From positions 1 through 64,000 of the forward strand of contig JANQQP010000032.1 in the NCBI GenBank assembly GCA_028285005.1: a stretch of 64,000 bases of DNA, read 5' to 3'. The notes beneath the pieces are model-generated. The model saw only the letters and a program-made list of their open reading frames with translations. It had not been told where the DNA came from and searched no databases. Within the stretch, counting starts at the first letter, position 1, and the number at the start of each line of letters is the position of its first letter. Below are positions 1-8,350 of this stretch, piece by piece. This stretch comes from Dehalococcoidia bacterium (GTDB lineage: Bacteria; Chloroflexota; Dehalococcoidia; Lucifugimonadales; Lucifugimonadaceae). The position numbers and the translations under genes were made by a program.

Positions 1-144
1 TCATCCCTCTGACTTGTAGCCGAGATCCGGTAGGGGCGCTGCTTGCCGCGCCCGGTCTGGGCAAAGCCCAGACATCAACCCACCCTCTGACTCCCTCCCA
101 GGCTGGGAGGGAGAACATCTGCCATCCTGAGCTCGTCGCGGGGT
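1..144. repeat. Dispersed intergenic hairpin repeat, copy 1
   Basis: Non-coding stretch at the window edge. It contains a perfect 10-bp hairpin (91-113, CTCCCTCCCA/TGGGAGGGAG) and, after it, the phrase CCATCCTGAGCTCGTCG. The phrases TCATCCCTCTGACT, AACCCACCCTCT and CATCCTGAGCT recur in the same order around 53.8-53.97 kb, so this is a member of a dispersed family rather than random spacer. The left end may lie outside the window. Confidence 0.7.
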
Positions 145-204
145 ATGCGGCTTCAGCCGACATGTCGTCCGTCCGCTGGCCGGTCAAGCGATACAATCTG
201 CAGC

Positions 205-1836
205 ATGTATTTCAAGGAAGAGTTCTCCGCGTCCGAACGGCTCGTACTGAGCCGGTTTTTCACCAACACTGACCGGCCCGTCTTCGCTCTCGTCAACCTG
301 CCTGAAGTGGTGAAGGGCGCACTCTTCGCACGCTACAGCCGCACGCCGAAATCGCTGCGCAGGCTGTTTCTCGATGAGTTCTATGACCAGCCTGAAACAG
401 GCGTCTCGGCGATTGCTGACTCGCTCGCGGGCGACGACGCCCAGCTAAAGCTGGACCGCGCAGAGCGTCTCTATGAGCGGGTGTTCTCTGGCTACGGCGA
501 CGACTCTGTGGCTCAGCTCGGTGGCGCCCACCTCGCCTGCGAACAATCTTCGAACCTGCTGACCAAGATCCTGGAGCGCGGCAGGATCGCGGCCTATCTC
601 GAGCAGAGCACTCGCTACATCTACTACGACCAGAGGCTGGGGCAGCGTTACCGCTACCTGGTTCCGCCGGAGTTGCACGGCACGGAACATGAAGCAGACT
701 TCGTCGCAGAGATGGACCGGCTGTTCGACACCTACTCCGAGGTCGTGCGGGCGTGCAAAGTTCATTTTGAAGAGCGTTTTCCGCGTCAGCCCGAGGATTC
801 GCCCGGAGTATGGCGCAGCAGCATCCGCGCCAAGGCCTGTGATGCGGCCCGCGGATTACTTCCTGCGGCGACCACATCGAATCTCGGCATCTTCGCTACA
901 GGACAGGCGTACGAGGCGATGTTGATCCGCATGCGCGCTCACCCGCTGGCCGAGGCTCAGCAGTACGCAGGGATGATGCTGGAAGAGTTGCGCCATGTGA
1001 TTCCGTCGTTTGTGCGGCGAGTAGATATCCCTGATCGCGGCGGTGTCTGGGGCAATTATTTCTCCGGAATTCGCTCTGAGCTGGAGGACATCGCTGGGCG
1101 CATTGGCGAGGAGCCGAATGAGGTTCCAGAGGTCGAGCTAACCGAGTGGGACCCGGACGCTGAGAGGAAGTTGGCCGCGGCGGCGCTGTATGAGGCGTCG
1201 GACCTGCCGGACAGTCAGCTGTCGGCGATTGTGGAACGAATGTCGGCAGATGATGTTGAGAAGGTCCTGAAGGCGTATGTGGGCAATCGTTCGAACCGGA
1301 GGCATCGTCCGGGACGAGCGTTTGAGCGCAGCTTCTACCGCTTCGACATCTTGTCGGACTTCGGGTCGTTCCGTGACCTGCAGCGTCATCGCATGCTGAC
1401 CATCGACTGGCAGCGACTGACTCCCGATTTCGGCTATGCCGTGCCAGAAGCCATTGAAGAGAATGCGCTCACGGACACATGGAACGAATCGATGTCTCGG
1501 ATGTCGGAACTGCACGGCCGGCTGGACAATGCGTTCGGCGCAGATGTGGCGCAGTACGCCGTGCCGTTCGCGTTCCGGCTCCGCTACTACATGCACCTGA
1601 ACGTCCGTGAGGCGTTCCATCTGCTGGAGCTTCGCACCGATCGGCAGGGTCACGCCGATTACCGTCGTATCTGTCAGGAGATGCACCGCTTGATCGCCGA
1701 GAAGGCCGGTCATCGAGTACTCGCCGGTGCGATGAACTACGTGGACCACAACGAGTACGGGCTTGAGCGTCTTGAGGCCGAACGCAAGAACGCAGCGAAG
1801 CGCAAGACCAACGAAGGCATCGAGAGCGCCGACTGA
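205..1836 (+). CDS. ThyX-like protein with two fused ThyX-type domains
   Basis: About 543 residues from the ATG at 205; an in-frame ATG at 145 exists, but the family-like sequence begins only after 205. The first half carries a substrate-binding-like EQSTRY motif, LLPAATTSN and an AEAQQYA segment, as in FAD-dependent thymidylate synthases (normally 220-250 residues). The second half carries LQRHRM (the RHR of the ThyX signature), AVPFAFRLRY and a LRTDRQGHADY segment. Each half therefore keeps a different part of the usual RHR-X7-S...RY signature. ThyX makes dTMP from dUMP using methylene-tetrahydrofolate, FAD and NADPH; whether this fusion is active cannot be read from the sequence. Its stop codon abuts that of the convergent MFS gene. 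No strong ribosome binding site is visible. Confidence 0.8.
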   Translation: MYFKEEFSASERLVLSRFFTNTDRPVFALVNLPEVVKGALFARYSRTPKSLRRLFLDEFYDQPETGVSAIADSLAGDDAQLKLDRAERLYERVFSGYGDDSVAQLGGAHLACEQSSNLLTKILERGRIAAYLEQSTRYIYYDQRLGQRYRYLVPPELHGTEHEADFVAEMDRLFDTYSEVVRACKVHFEERFPRQPEDSPGVWRSSIRAKACDAARGLLPAATTSNLGIFATGQAYEAMLIRMRAHPLAEAQQYAGMMLEELRHVIPSFVRRVDIPDRGGVWGNYFSGIRSELEDIAGRIGEEPNEVPEVELTEWDPDAERKLAAAALYEASDLPDSQLSAIVERMSADDVEKVLKAYVGNRSNRRHRPGRAFERSFYRFDILSDFGSFRDLQRHRMLTIDWQRLTPDFGYAVPEAIEENALTDTWNESMSRMSELHGRLDNAFGADVAQYAVPFAFRLRYYMHLNVREAFHLLELRTDRQGHADYRRICQEMHRLIAEKAGHRVLAGAMNYVDHNEYGLERLEAERKNAAKRKTNEGIESAD

Positions 1837-3330
1837 CTAAGCTGCAGGAGCAGCTTCTGCCGGTGTGCTGCCCGTTCTGCGTGACATCAGGACGACGAAC
1901 GGCAGCGCGATTGCGATCGATACCGCAGCTGCCCTGAAGAAGTCCCGGAACACTGCCAGTCCGGCAAGCGTAGTTTCAAGCTCGATCTCGTCCTGCACTT
2001 CGGGGTCGAGCGAGAATGCCGGAATGTCGGCCACCAGGTCGACGAACTGGACAGTACCCAGCGATGTCATCACTGCCAGTCCGGCGGTCATTCCGATCAT
2101 GCGAGACACCGTGAGCAGCGCGCTGGCAGAGCCGCGCATATCGCCCCGGACAGAGTGAAGAGCGGATTCGGCGATGGGAGCGACGAGCAACCCGAAGCCT
2201 AGGCCGGTGATGACGAGGTGGATCGTGAGCGTCGGGTCGCCCGTGTCCAGCTCCCACGTAGACATCAGCAGGAAGCCAGCAAAAGTTAGCGCTACGCCGA
2301 GGATGGCCGGCGCCAGTGGCCCGAGCCGCTGTGTTGCAAATCCTCCTGCGAGAGCGCCAATGCCAATCGCGATGGTCATCCTCAGGAGTCTCAGACCGCC
2401 CTCAAGCGCTGATTCGCCGTAGACGGTTCCGGCCATGAGCGGCACCGCCACCATGCCGATGATCAACGCTGCTCCGACGAGGAAGTGCACTGCGTTGGCG
2501 GTAACGAATCCGACGAGCCGGAACAGCGCTCTCGGGAACAACGGATCTCGTGAAGTTGCAACACGACCTACGAGCAGCGCAGTCGCTCCGGCAGCAGCGA
2601 ATATCGTGATGTAGAAGAGGCCGTCCGGCTCTCCGGCACGAGTGAGGGCGATCGTCAGCAGGCTCAAAGCGGCGGCGAACAGCGTGACACCGACCATGTC
2701 GACGCGCACAAGGTTACGTTGACCGGCAGGCAGTCTGAGCATGAGTGTCACGACAATCAGGATCAAAGGCAGGTTGAGCCAGAACGCCCACTCCCAGGAC
2801 AGGGCTTCGGTGATCGCGCCGCCCCAGAGCGGGCCGATCACGCCGCCCGCCTCTGCGCTCGCTCCAACCAGGCCATACGCGATGGCCCGGTGTTTTCTGT
2901 CAACGAGCTCTCCCGCCGCGGCCAGTGAAACCGGGATTACGGCTCCGCCACCGATCGCCTGGAAGACTCGTGCTCCAACCATCCAGCTGAACTCAGGCTC
3001 CCGGTCGAAAAGCCATCGCGGCAGGTCCGCGCTAATCGCCACACCGACTGAGCCGAGGGCGAATATGGCCATTGCCGCCAGGTAGGTGTTGCGGAAGCCG
3101 AACCGGTCCGAGATTCGGCCCATGAGCGGCATTGCGGCTGTGTAGCCGATCAGGTAGCCAGTGACGGCCCAGGACGCTCGGTCAAGTTCGCTTGCGGCGA
3201 CTCGCAGGTCGGACAGCATGTCCGGCAGGATTGTGACCACCACGGTTTGGTCATCGGCCGCGATGAACACTCCGAAACAGAGCGGCAGAAACAGCCAGTA
3301 AGGGCTGAGCGCTGTCTTGATGCGCTGCAC
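1837..3330 (-). CDS. MFS drug/lipid exporter, 14-TM DHA2 type
   Basis: 497 residues, strongly hydrophobic throughout, with the MFS motif A region (MGRISDRFGFRNTYL, about residues 70-85) after two helices and the motif C-like GGVIGPLWGG near residue 160. Length and spacing fit the 14-helix DHA2 group of proton-driven exporters. Its start is 2 bp downstream of the stop of an LprG/LppX-like lipoprotein gene, so the two are almost surely co-transcribed. This is the same arrangement as mycobacterial lprG-p55, where lipoprotein and exporter cooperate in triacylglyceride/lipoglycan export. Family is secure; substrate is inferred from context only. Confidence 0.88.
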   Translation of the reverse strand: MQRIKTALSPYWLFLPLCFGVFIAADDQTVVVTILPDMLSDLRVAASELDRASWAVTGYLIGYTAAMPLMGRISDRFGFRNTYLAAMAIFALGSVGVAISADLPRWLFDREPEFSWMVGARVFQAIGGGAVIPVSLAAAGELVDRKHRAIAYGLVGASAEAGGVIGPLWGGAITEALSWEWAFWLNLPLILIVVTLMLRLPAGQRNLVRVDMVGVTLFAAALSLLTIALTRAGEPDGLFYITIFAAAGATALLVGRVATSRDPLFPRALFRLVGFVTANAVHFLVGAALIIGMVAVPLMAGTVYGESALEGGLRLLRMTIAIGIGALAGGFATQRLGPLAPAILGVALTFAGFLLMSTWELDTGDPTLTIHLVITGLGFGLLVAPIAESALHSVRGDMRGSASALLTVSRMIGMTAGLAVMTSLGTVQFVDLVADIPAFSLDPEVQDEIELETTLAGLAVFRDFFRAAAVSIAIALPFVVLMSRRTGSTPAEAAPAA

Positions 3331-3332
3331 GA

Positions 3333-4067
3333 CTAGATTGGCGGGTCGATGGCGAGATCGGCTTCGAAGCCCGAAAAGCGTATCAGCCTCACGTAGTCCG
3401 CTCCGTCGCCGGGTTGCAATGCGCCCGTGAGTCGAGCGCTCGTGAGCAGAAACGTGTCAGGATCAAGGGAGAGCGTCACGTCCAGCTTCTGTCCCGGAGT
3501 GACGGTTCCAACCAGTGGTTGAAGCGCCTCGGACGGCACCAGTCCATTGAGGACGATGTTGCCGTTCGAGAACCCGCCAGAGTCCGGATAAGTAGGCTGT
3601 TCTGTCTGCGCAAGAACGTTCGTCACGAGCCGGACGGGATCAAGGAAACTGAAAGGGCTGTCTTCTGGTGCGATGCTCGCCCAGTTGCCGGTCAACGGGT
3701 TCGTCATCCAGGTCTCGCCTTCGATGACGACGGCGCTGATCTTGACGAATATCCTGCCGAGGTCGGCCTCAGCTGCGACTGTGAGACGCTCTGGCGTGAT
3801 GACTGCGCCATCGGCGCGCCGGAGGTCCAGTCCGCCGTCGAGCGATGTCGTACCTTCGGGGTGTGTCAGCTCAAACTCGAACTGCGGCACTTCGGCCATT
3901 GCTGTGTGCGCGTTGTCGAGCGCCTGTTGCGCCGTGGGGAGCTCAGGAGTTGGAGTTGCGGTGTTAGAGGATGAGCACGCCGCAGCGAACGCGATGGAAA
4001 GCGAGATGACGAGAAGTCCGATGGACCGCGACCTGCGCCGGGATTTGGATAGCGAGTTCATCGCCAT
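3333..4067 (-). CDS. LppX/LprAFG-family lipoprotein
   Basis: 244 residues. An arginine-rich N-terminus and a hydrophobic segment (residues 16-30) end in a lipobox with the acylated cysteine at residue 31 (FAAAC-SSS), followed by a Thr/Pro linker. The mature part has the features of the LppX_LprAFG family: an early helix with ALDNAHTAMAEV, the pattern of short beta strands, VEGETWMTNPLTGNW, and an FSFLDPVRLV segment. In mycobacteria these proteins have a hydrophobic cavity that carries acylated lipids across the cell envelope. Cell location is predicted as anchored to the outer leaflet of the cytoplasmic membrane. First gene of a two-gene operon with the MFS exporter. Confidence 0.82.
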   Translation of the reverse strand: MAMNSLSKSRRRSRSIGLLVISLSIAFAAACSSSNTATPTPELPTAQQALDNAHTAMAEVPQFEFELTHPEGTTSLDGGLDLRRADGAVITPERLTVAAEADLGRIFVKISAVVIEGETWMTNPLTGNWASIAPEDSPFSFLDPVRLVTNVLAQTEQPTYPDSGGFSNGNIVLNGLVPSEALQPLVGTVTPGQKLDVTLSLDPDTFLLTSARLTGALQPGDGADYVRLIRFSGFEADLAIDPPI

Positions 4068-4150
4068 TCAATATATGCGGCGGGCTCGGGCCGGTCGAGT
4101 GTGGGAACTCCACACCATCTGGCAAGTTGTCGTCTGCCGCCAGACGCTCT

Positions 4151-4321
4151 CTACGGGTCCGAACAGTCACGCATGAACCCGCAGTTCGTGCATCGCAGCT
4201 TGCAGTGCAGGTCCAGCATCACGGTGCCGCAAATATCGCACTCCCAGATCGCGTCGACGGGCCTGGTCGCCGTAGCTGTGCCGCTATCGAATGCCGGTGA
4301 CTGGCTGTTCACGAATGGCAT
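4151..4321 (-). CDS. Small zinc-ribbon protein (56 aa)
   Basis: Short ORF starting at an ATG preceded at 5 nt by a perfect AGGAGG Shine-Dalgarno. The protein has two CxxC-type knuckles, CDICG (residues 28-32) and CTNCG (44-48), with additional cysteines at 40 and 53, so a single zinc ribbon is likely. The N-terminal 24 residues are Ser/Thr/Ala-rich and look disordered. Function is unknown; such stand-alone ribbons may bind nucleic acid or protein. It sits between the anti-sigma gene and the lipoprotein operon, all on the minus strand. Confidence 0.72.
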   Translation of the reverse strand: MPFVNSQSPAFDSGTATATRPVDAIWECDICGTVMLDLHCKLRCTNCGFMRDCSDP

Positions 4322-4434
4322 ACCCGCCTCCTAAGTCGCTTCAGTTGACGGCGAGAACTCTATTGTTCCCCTGAGGCGGCCAATATTAAGGCGTGTTGGC
4401 TGACGGTAATCCGGCAGTTAAGAAAGTACGGCCG

Positions 4435-5388
4435 CTACGGCGCGGTGGCGGCCGTCATGACTGCCTGGCCCGACAGACTCTCGAGACCGCCGTCGAGCGA
4501 CTCAAGTGTGACGATTATGCTCTCGAAGTGCACGATGTTGTCGGGCAGTTCGAACTCGACACGCGCCATACCGGCCTCGTTCACCTGGAAGCTGGCTACA
4601 GGCGATGGAACCCCGTCACGTACGAGCGAGAGCATGTACTGGTAGCTCTCCGGGGCGGGCGGCAGGTTGGAAACCAGCAGGACGGCAGGATCGTCGAAGT
4701 TCTTGACCGCAAGAGTCCCGATTGCTTCGGGCATCTGCGGACCGCCCTGCAGGATCTCAGGAATGCGGTACTGGTTGTTCTGCGTGACGTAGGTGAGCCA
4801 CTGCTGGTCTTTCAGCGCCTCGTTCATGGCGGCGTTCAGTGCAGTGAGCCTGGCAACTTCGGCGTCTTGTGCCGCGAACTGTGAGGTCATGAGCTCGACC
4901 GACTGCCTCAGTTCGTCGATCTCAGACGACTCGGTGTTAACGTCATCTCGCAGTTGAGCGACTTCCGAGTTGAGCTGCGAGTTCTCCGCAGCGAATACTG
5001 CTGCGATTGCAATGACTGAAATGAGCGCCGCCGCGGTGCCTGCATACGCGACGCGAGCAGGCTTGAGAATTGCGCTGAGCACGGACTGCCCGGAAGGACT
5101 TACCGAACGTGCGTCCTCGCGGGCAATGTCCATCAAGTGAAGGTCACTGTCGACCTGCGCGAGCAAGAGCCGTCGGACGCGAGCTGATGGCACCGTGTCT
5201 GGCGCCAGCTTGCTCAGGTTCTCTGCCGCTTCCATGTAGCGACGCAGTTCGTCCCTGGCTTCAGGTGAGTATTCGAGAAGTTCCTCGACCCGCGCGCGTT
5301 CGTCGGGTGAAAGTGCGTTGAGCGCGTAACCCGGCAGGTCGCCCCACGGATCGGGGACCGTAAAATCCAGACTATTCGGATCGGTCAT
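4435..5388 (-). CDS. RskA-like anti-sigma factor
   Basis: 317 residues. The N-terminal segment DLPGYALNALSPDERARVEELL resembles the sigma-binding domain of RskA-type anti-sigma factors but without the zinc His/Cys residues. One transmembrane helix lies at about 112-134, followed by a predicted coiled coil (about 137-195) and an RskA-type extracytoplasmic domain (about 200-317). The start codon overlaps the stop of the upstream ECF sigma gene by 4 nt (ATGA), implying translational coupling. Known RskA proteins hold SigK-type factors at the membrane and release them after regulated proteolysis. The long coiled coil between membrane and outer domain is unusual. Confidence 0.85.
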   Translation of the reverse strand: MTDPNSLDFTVPDPWGDLPGYALNALSPDERARVEELLEYSPEARDELRRYMEAAENLSKLAPDTVPSARVRRLLLAQVDSDLHLMDIAREDARSVSPSGQSVLSAILKPARVAYAGTAAALISVIAIAAVFAAENSQLNSEVAQLRDDVNTESSEIDELRQSVELMTSQFAAQDAEVARLTALNAAMNEALKDQQWLTYVTQNNQYRIPEILQGGPQMPEAIGTLAVKNFDDPAVLLVSNLPPAPESYQYMLSLVRDGVPSPVASFQVNEAGMARVEFELPDNIVHFESIIVTLESLDGGLESLSGQAVMTAATAP

Positions 5389-5975
5389 ACAGCTGCGCTG
5401 ATCTCGCTGCTCAGAGCGTTTCGCAGCTTCTTCAGGGCCAGGCGCATCCGGGTCTTAACGGTGCCGAGCGGCTGCCCGGTCTTCTCAGCAATCTCCGCTT
5501 GCGTCAGCCCCTTGAAGTAGGAAAGCTCTACTACTTGCCTTTGCTCCACTGGTAGGTCCGCCATAGCATCGCGCACTTTGGCGTACTCTGACTGTGCTAC
5601 GGCATTTTCAAGCGGGGAGATTTCTGCAGATTCGATGTGCAGATGGTCCTCTATGTCATCATTCTGGCGGTTTCGGTCACGACGGCGCTTACGCAGCTCA
5701 TCGATAGTCCGGTTATGGGCAATGCTGAACAGCCAGGTGGTGAACTTGCCCTTGGCAGCGCTGTAGCTGCTGCCCCGGCGCCAGACGCTGAGGAAAACGT
5801 CCTGAGTCACTTCTTCTGAACTTACCGGGTCGTTCAGGATGCGGGCGGCAAGGGCGAAGACTCTTCTGCCGTACCGGTCGTAGAGGTGGGCGAGGGCGTC
5901 CCTGTCGCCGCTTGAGATCAGTTCAAGCAACTCCAGGTCATCCATCTCTTGAAACACAATAGACTCTTGCGCCAT
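5385..5975 (-). CDS. ECF RNA polymerase sigma factor (SigK-like)
   Basis: 196 residues from the ATG at 5975; the reading frame is open to 6029, but the upstream residues are Arg/Thr-rich and outside the family. An AGGA lies 9 nt before 5975. Region 2 (LYDRYGRRVFALAARIL, EVTQDVFLSVW, WLFSIAHNRTIDELRKRRR) and region 4 (LPVEQRQVVELSYFKGLTQAEIAEKTGQPLGTVKTRMRLALKKLR) are both clear. It directs RNA polymerase to alternative promoters and is presumably silenced by the coupled anti-sigma factor. I could not recognise an autoregulatory ECF promoter with confidence in the 174-bp spacer upstream. Confidence 0.9.
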   Translation of the reverse strand: MAQESIVFQEMDDLELLELISSGDRDALAHLYDRYGRRVFALAARILNDPVSSEEVTQDVFLSVWRRGSSYSAAKGKFTTWLFSIAHNRTIDELRKRRRDRNRQNDDIEDHLHIESAEISPLENAVAQSEYAKVRDAMADLPVEQRQVVELSYFKGLTQAEIAEKTGQPLGTVKTRMRLALKKLRNALSSEISAAV

Positions 5976-6149
5976 TTTTGCGGTCCTCGGGGTCGTGGTC
6001 CGGCCTCTGGGGACTCGCCGCCCGTGCATAGCGTGATCGCTAACTGGTTTAGCTGCTACGCATACACCGGTTGCGGTAAACGAATGTTAACTCATTCCCT
6101 GATACCCATTTGTGGAGATTGTGAAGAAGTTCGAAGGCTATTCGAAGAT

Positions 6150-7022
6150 TCAGGCGTTAGGTTCAGCCGCCGACTGCTTCTTCGCCAGCTCACGTAACTG
6201 ACCTAGAGCGTCTTTGGCCCGCCGCGTGTCCACGCCTTCGGGCGCTCGGTCAAGGAACTCGGTGAGGGAACGCACCGCCCTGTTGAAGTCACCTACTTCG
6301 GCCTGCAGCCGAGCGAGGTCGCTAAGGTTGCGCCAGTTCTGCGGATCAAGAAGCTGAATCCGCTCTGCTGCGGCGAGCGACCGCCTGTAGTCGCGCTTCT
6401 TGGCGTGGTTGAGCTTGAGGTTGGTGAGCAGTCGCCGGAGAGTAGACCGGCTGCCACACCTTGGAAGCAGTCGACTGCTTAGGGCGATTGCGGTGGTGGA
6501 CGATGGCTTTCGGCCGCGGATAGCGAGAGCTAGGCACTCCTTGCGAGAGAGGAGACCGCCTTCGTGGTACGGGTCGACGAAGATCTCTTCCTTTCCGGAC
6601 CCGGCAGACAGGAGGTAGTGGCCGGGCATTCCAATGCCCTGCATCTCCACGTCGATGCGTCGTGCGACCTCGCGGTAGATCACCGAAAGCGTGATCGGGA
6701 TGCCAAGCCCTCTGTCGAGAACTTCGTTCACATAGCTGTTGCGCGGGTCATAGTAGTTACCACTGTTACCGCGCAGGTCCGCCGTATCGAAAAGAACTGA
6801 ACGTACCGCATCGAGCTGGTCGTAGAGCGAGTGGCGTGCCGGAAGCTGATTGACGGCGATCGCTGCAAGCGTGTCCAGCTTATCGACGTACTCCTGCGGT
6901 TCGAGCCCCGGATACTCCTCACCGGCTATGAAGAGACAGGCTCCGAAGAGGTCAATCTCCGCGTCGCGGCGGCGCACAGCTTCCGTGAAGTTCGCCCTTG
7001 CCTGTTCGACGTGGCTTTCCAT
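6150..7022 (-). CDS. SirB1-family transglutaminase-like protein with TPR repeats
   Basis: 290 residues. The middle contains the SirB1 signatures: YYDPRNSYVNEVLDRGLGIPITLSVIY (about 88-114), GIGMPGHYLL (about 129-138) and FVDPYHEGGLLSRKEC. The C-terminal part (about 195-285) holds TPR-like helices (DYRRSLAAAERIQLLDPQNWRNLSDLARLQAEVGDFNRAVRSL). The family is common next to many house-keeping genes and has a transglutaminase-like fold, but its biochemical role is not established. It lies upstream of, and on the same strand as, the sigma/anti-sigma pair. Confidence 0.82.
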   Translation of the reverse strand: MESHVEQARANFTEAVRRRDAEIDLFGACLFIAGEEYPGLEPQEYVDKLDTLAAIAVNQLPARHSLYDQLDAVRSVLFDTADLRGNSGNYYDPRNSYVNEVLDRGLGIPITLSVIYREVARRIDVEMQGIGMPGHYLLSAGSGKEEIFVDPYHEGGLLSRKECLALAIRGRKPSSTTAIALSSRLLPRCGSRSTLRRLLTNLKLNHAKKRDYRRSLAAAERIQLLDPQNWRNLSDLARLQAEVGDFNRAVRSLTEFLDRAPEGVDTRRAKDALGQLRELAKKQSAAEPNA

Positions 7023-7196
7023 TGGGTACTCGCAACCCGTGTGCCGGGTGATAAAAGTAAAGGGTTCGAGTGGCTGCCTCAGGTCTCACCGTGGGTGATG
7101 ACTGACATGCATGCTAGCAATGCCCGTCCGGTGTAGCAATCTTGCCTGACGGACGGTTTCGAGGCCGCTCAAACCAAGGCTCTGTTCGCAGCCGAT

Positions 7197-7225
7197 TTGA
7201 CAGTTTCGCGGCCTGTTGCAAAACT
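7197..7225 (+). promoter_or_regulatory. Possible promoter of the thiamine-precursor transport operon
   Basis: TTGACA (7197-7202) is followed after 17 nt by AAAACT (7220-7225). The -35 box is perfect, the -10 box weak. It lies about 65 bp upstream of the riboswitch, a reasonable distance for its transcript start. Confidence 0.3.
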
Positions 7226-7288
7226 TCGACTGCGCCTCGTGCCAGCTTCGAGGCTGATCTAGACACAGAGAGATTGACGGAACCGAAT

Positions 7289-7385
7289 ACGCGGTGGGGA
7301 GCTCGGAATAGCCGGGCTGAGAGGGCGAATGACGCTTCGCCGACCCAAGAACCTGAACTGGGTAATTCCAGCGGAGGAACTGCGG
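7289..7385 (+). promoter_or_regulatory. TPP riboswitch (THI element)
   Basis: The conserved blocks of the thiamine pyrophosphate aptamer occur in order: GGGGAGCTC, GGGCTGAGAGGG, GACCCAAGAACCTGAACTGGGTAATTCCAGCGGAGGAACTG (given here in segments of the 7295-7381 region). Helix P1 can form between GCGGT (7291-7295) and ACTGC (7379-7383). A rho-independent terminator follows 20 nt downstream, so control is probably by transcription termination when TPP is bound. The regulated genes encode a pyrimidine-type ABC importer. Confidence 0.93.
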
Positions 7386-7403
7386 CATATCTGTACTTAA
7401 CAG

Positions 7404-7435
7404 AACCGCCAGCGAACCCGCCTGGCGGTTTTTTT
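7404..7435 (+). terminator. Riboswitch attenuator terminator
   Basis: Perfect 9-bp stem AACCGCCAG (7404-7412) / CTGGCGGTT (7422-7430) with a 9-nt loop and a run of seven T (7429-7435). It lies between the TPP aptamer and the first gene of the transport operon, as expected for an expression platform. Confidence 0.9.
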
Positions 7436-7492
7436 GTTATTGAGGGAAGCAGACTCGAGGACGTGTCGGACACCTTTCGCGTAGCGGTTTGA

Positions 7493-8350
7493 ATGCGACA
7501 ACTTTGGCTGACGCGGAACATGGCTGATCAGACACAGATCGCGGCTACAGATGTGCCGGTTGAGACACCGGCACAGGGACTCACAGTGTCCCGAGTTTCG
7601 GTCGGCTACGACGTGGAGCGAGGCGAAAAAGTGTTGGCCGCGACAGACGTAAGTCTCAGTGCTGCTGAGGGTGAGTTCGTGGCGGTGATCGGACCGAGCG
7701 GCTGCGGCAAGTCGACTCTGCTCGGTGCGATAGCCGGACTCTGGGAGCCGTTCGAAGGTGAAATCAGCATCAACGGTGATCCTTCGGCGCAGCGCCTCGG
7801 GAAAATCGCCTACATGCAGCAAAAGGACCTGCTCCTCCCGTGGCGGACAGTACTGGCCAACGCCCGGCTGGGGCTTGAGCTGGCCGGCATGGAACGTCGC
7901 ACTGCTAATGCACTGGCTGTAGAACGAGCGGCAGAGTTCGGACTCGGAAGCGTTGTCGATTCGTATCCGTGGCAGCTTTCAGGCGGCATGCGACAGCGCG
8001 CTGCGCTACTGCGAGCCACCTTGCCCGAAAGTTCGGTGTTGCTGCTGGACGAGCCGTTCGGCGCGCTCGACGCAATCACGCGTAGGACTCTTCAGCACTG
8101 GCTCGAGAGCGTGCTGGACCGTGCGAACCGAGCAGTCCTGCTGGTGACGCACGATATCGAGGAAGCGCTGCTACTGGCCGACCGCGTTTACGTGATGTCG
8201 CCCTCGCCCGGCACGATCTTCGAGACGGTTGATGTGGACATTAAGCGGCCGCGCGGCGAGGAAACGGTCACGACACCAGAGTTTGTCGAGCTGAAGTCGC
8301 AACTCATGGCAGCGCTGTCTGCACCGGCAAGCATCGGAGCGACGGTTTGA
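7493..8350 (+). CDS. thiZ: ABC transporter ATPase, ThiZ-type (thiamine precursor uptake)
   Basis: 285 residues from the ATG at 7493; an ATG at 7520 is equally possible since no strong ribosome binding site supports either and the ABC domain begins near residue 27. Walker A GPSGCGKST (about 66-74), Q-loop MQQKDLLLPWR, signature LSGGMRQR (about 162), Walker B LLLLDEPFG and switch histidine VTHD are all present. It energises import at the cytoplasmic face of the membrane. Being first behind a TPP riboswitch and followed by permease and THI5-type binding protein genes points to hydroxymethylpyrimidine or formylaminopyrimidine uptake rather than the nitrate/taurine transport of related ATPases. 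Confidence 0.88.
   Translation: MRQLWLTRNMADQTQIAATDVPVETPAQGLTVSRVSVGYDVERGEKVLAATDVSLSAAEGEFVAVIGPSGCGKSTLLGAIAGLWEPFEGEISINGDPSAQRLGKIAYMQQKDLLLPWRTVLANARLGLELAGMERRTANALAVERAAEFGLGSVVDSYPWQLSGGMRQRAALLRATLPESSVLLLDEPFGALDAITRRTLQHWLESVLDRANRAVLLVTHDIEEALLLADRVYVMSPSPGTIFETVDVDIKRPRGEETVTTPEFVELKSQLMAALSAPASIGATV

Noticed and set aside
293-877. Minus-strand open frame of 194 codons inside the ThyX-like gene
   Set aside because: Arg/Ala/Pro-rich composition typical of a shadow frame in GC-rich DNA; no family pattern, and the plus-strand gene is well supported.
6030-6149. ECF-type autoregulatory promoter before the sigma factor
   Set aside because: GCAACC and CGTA occur but with 8-nt spacing; no pair with 15-17 nt spacing was convincing.
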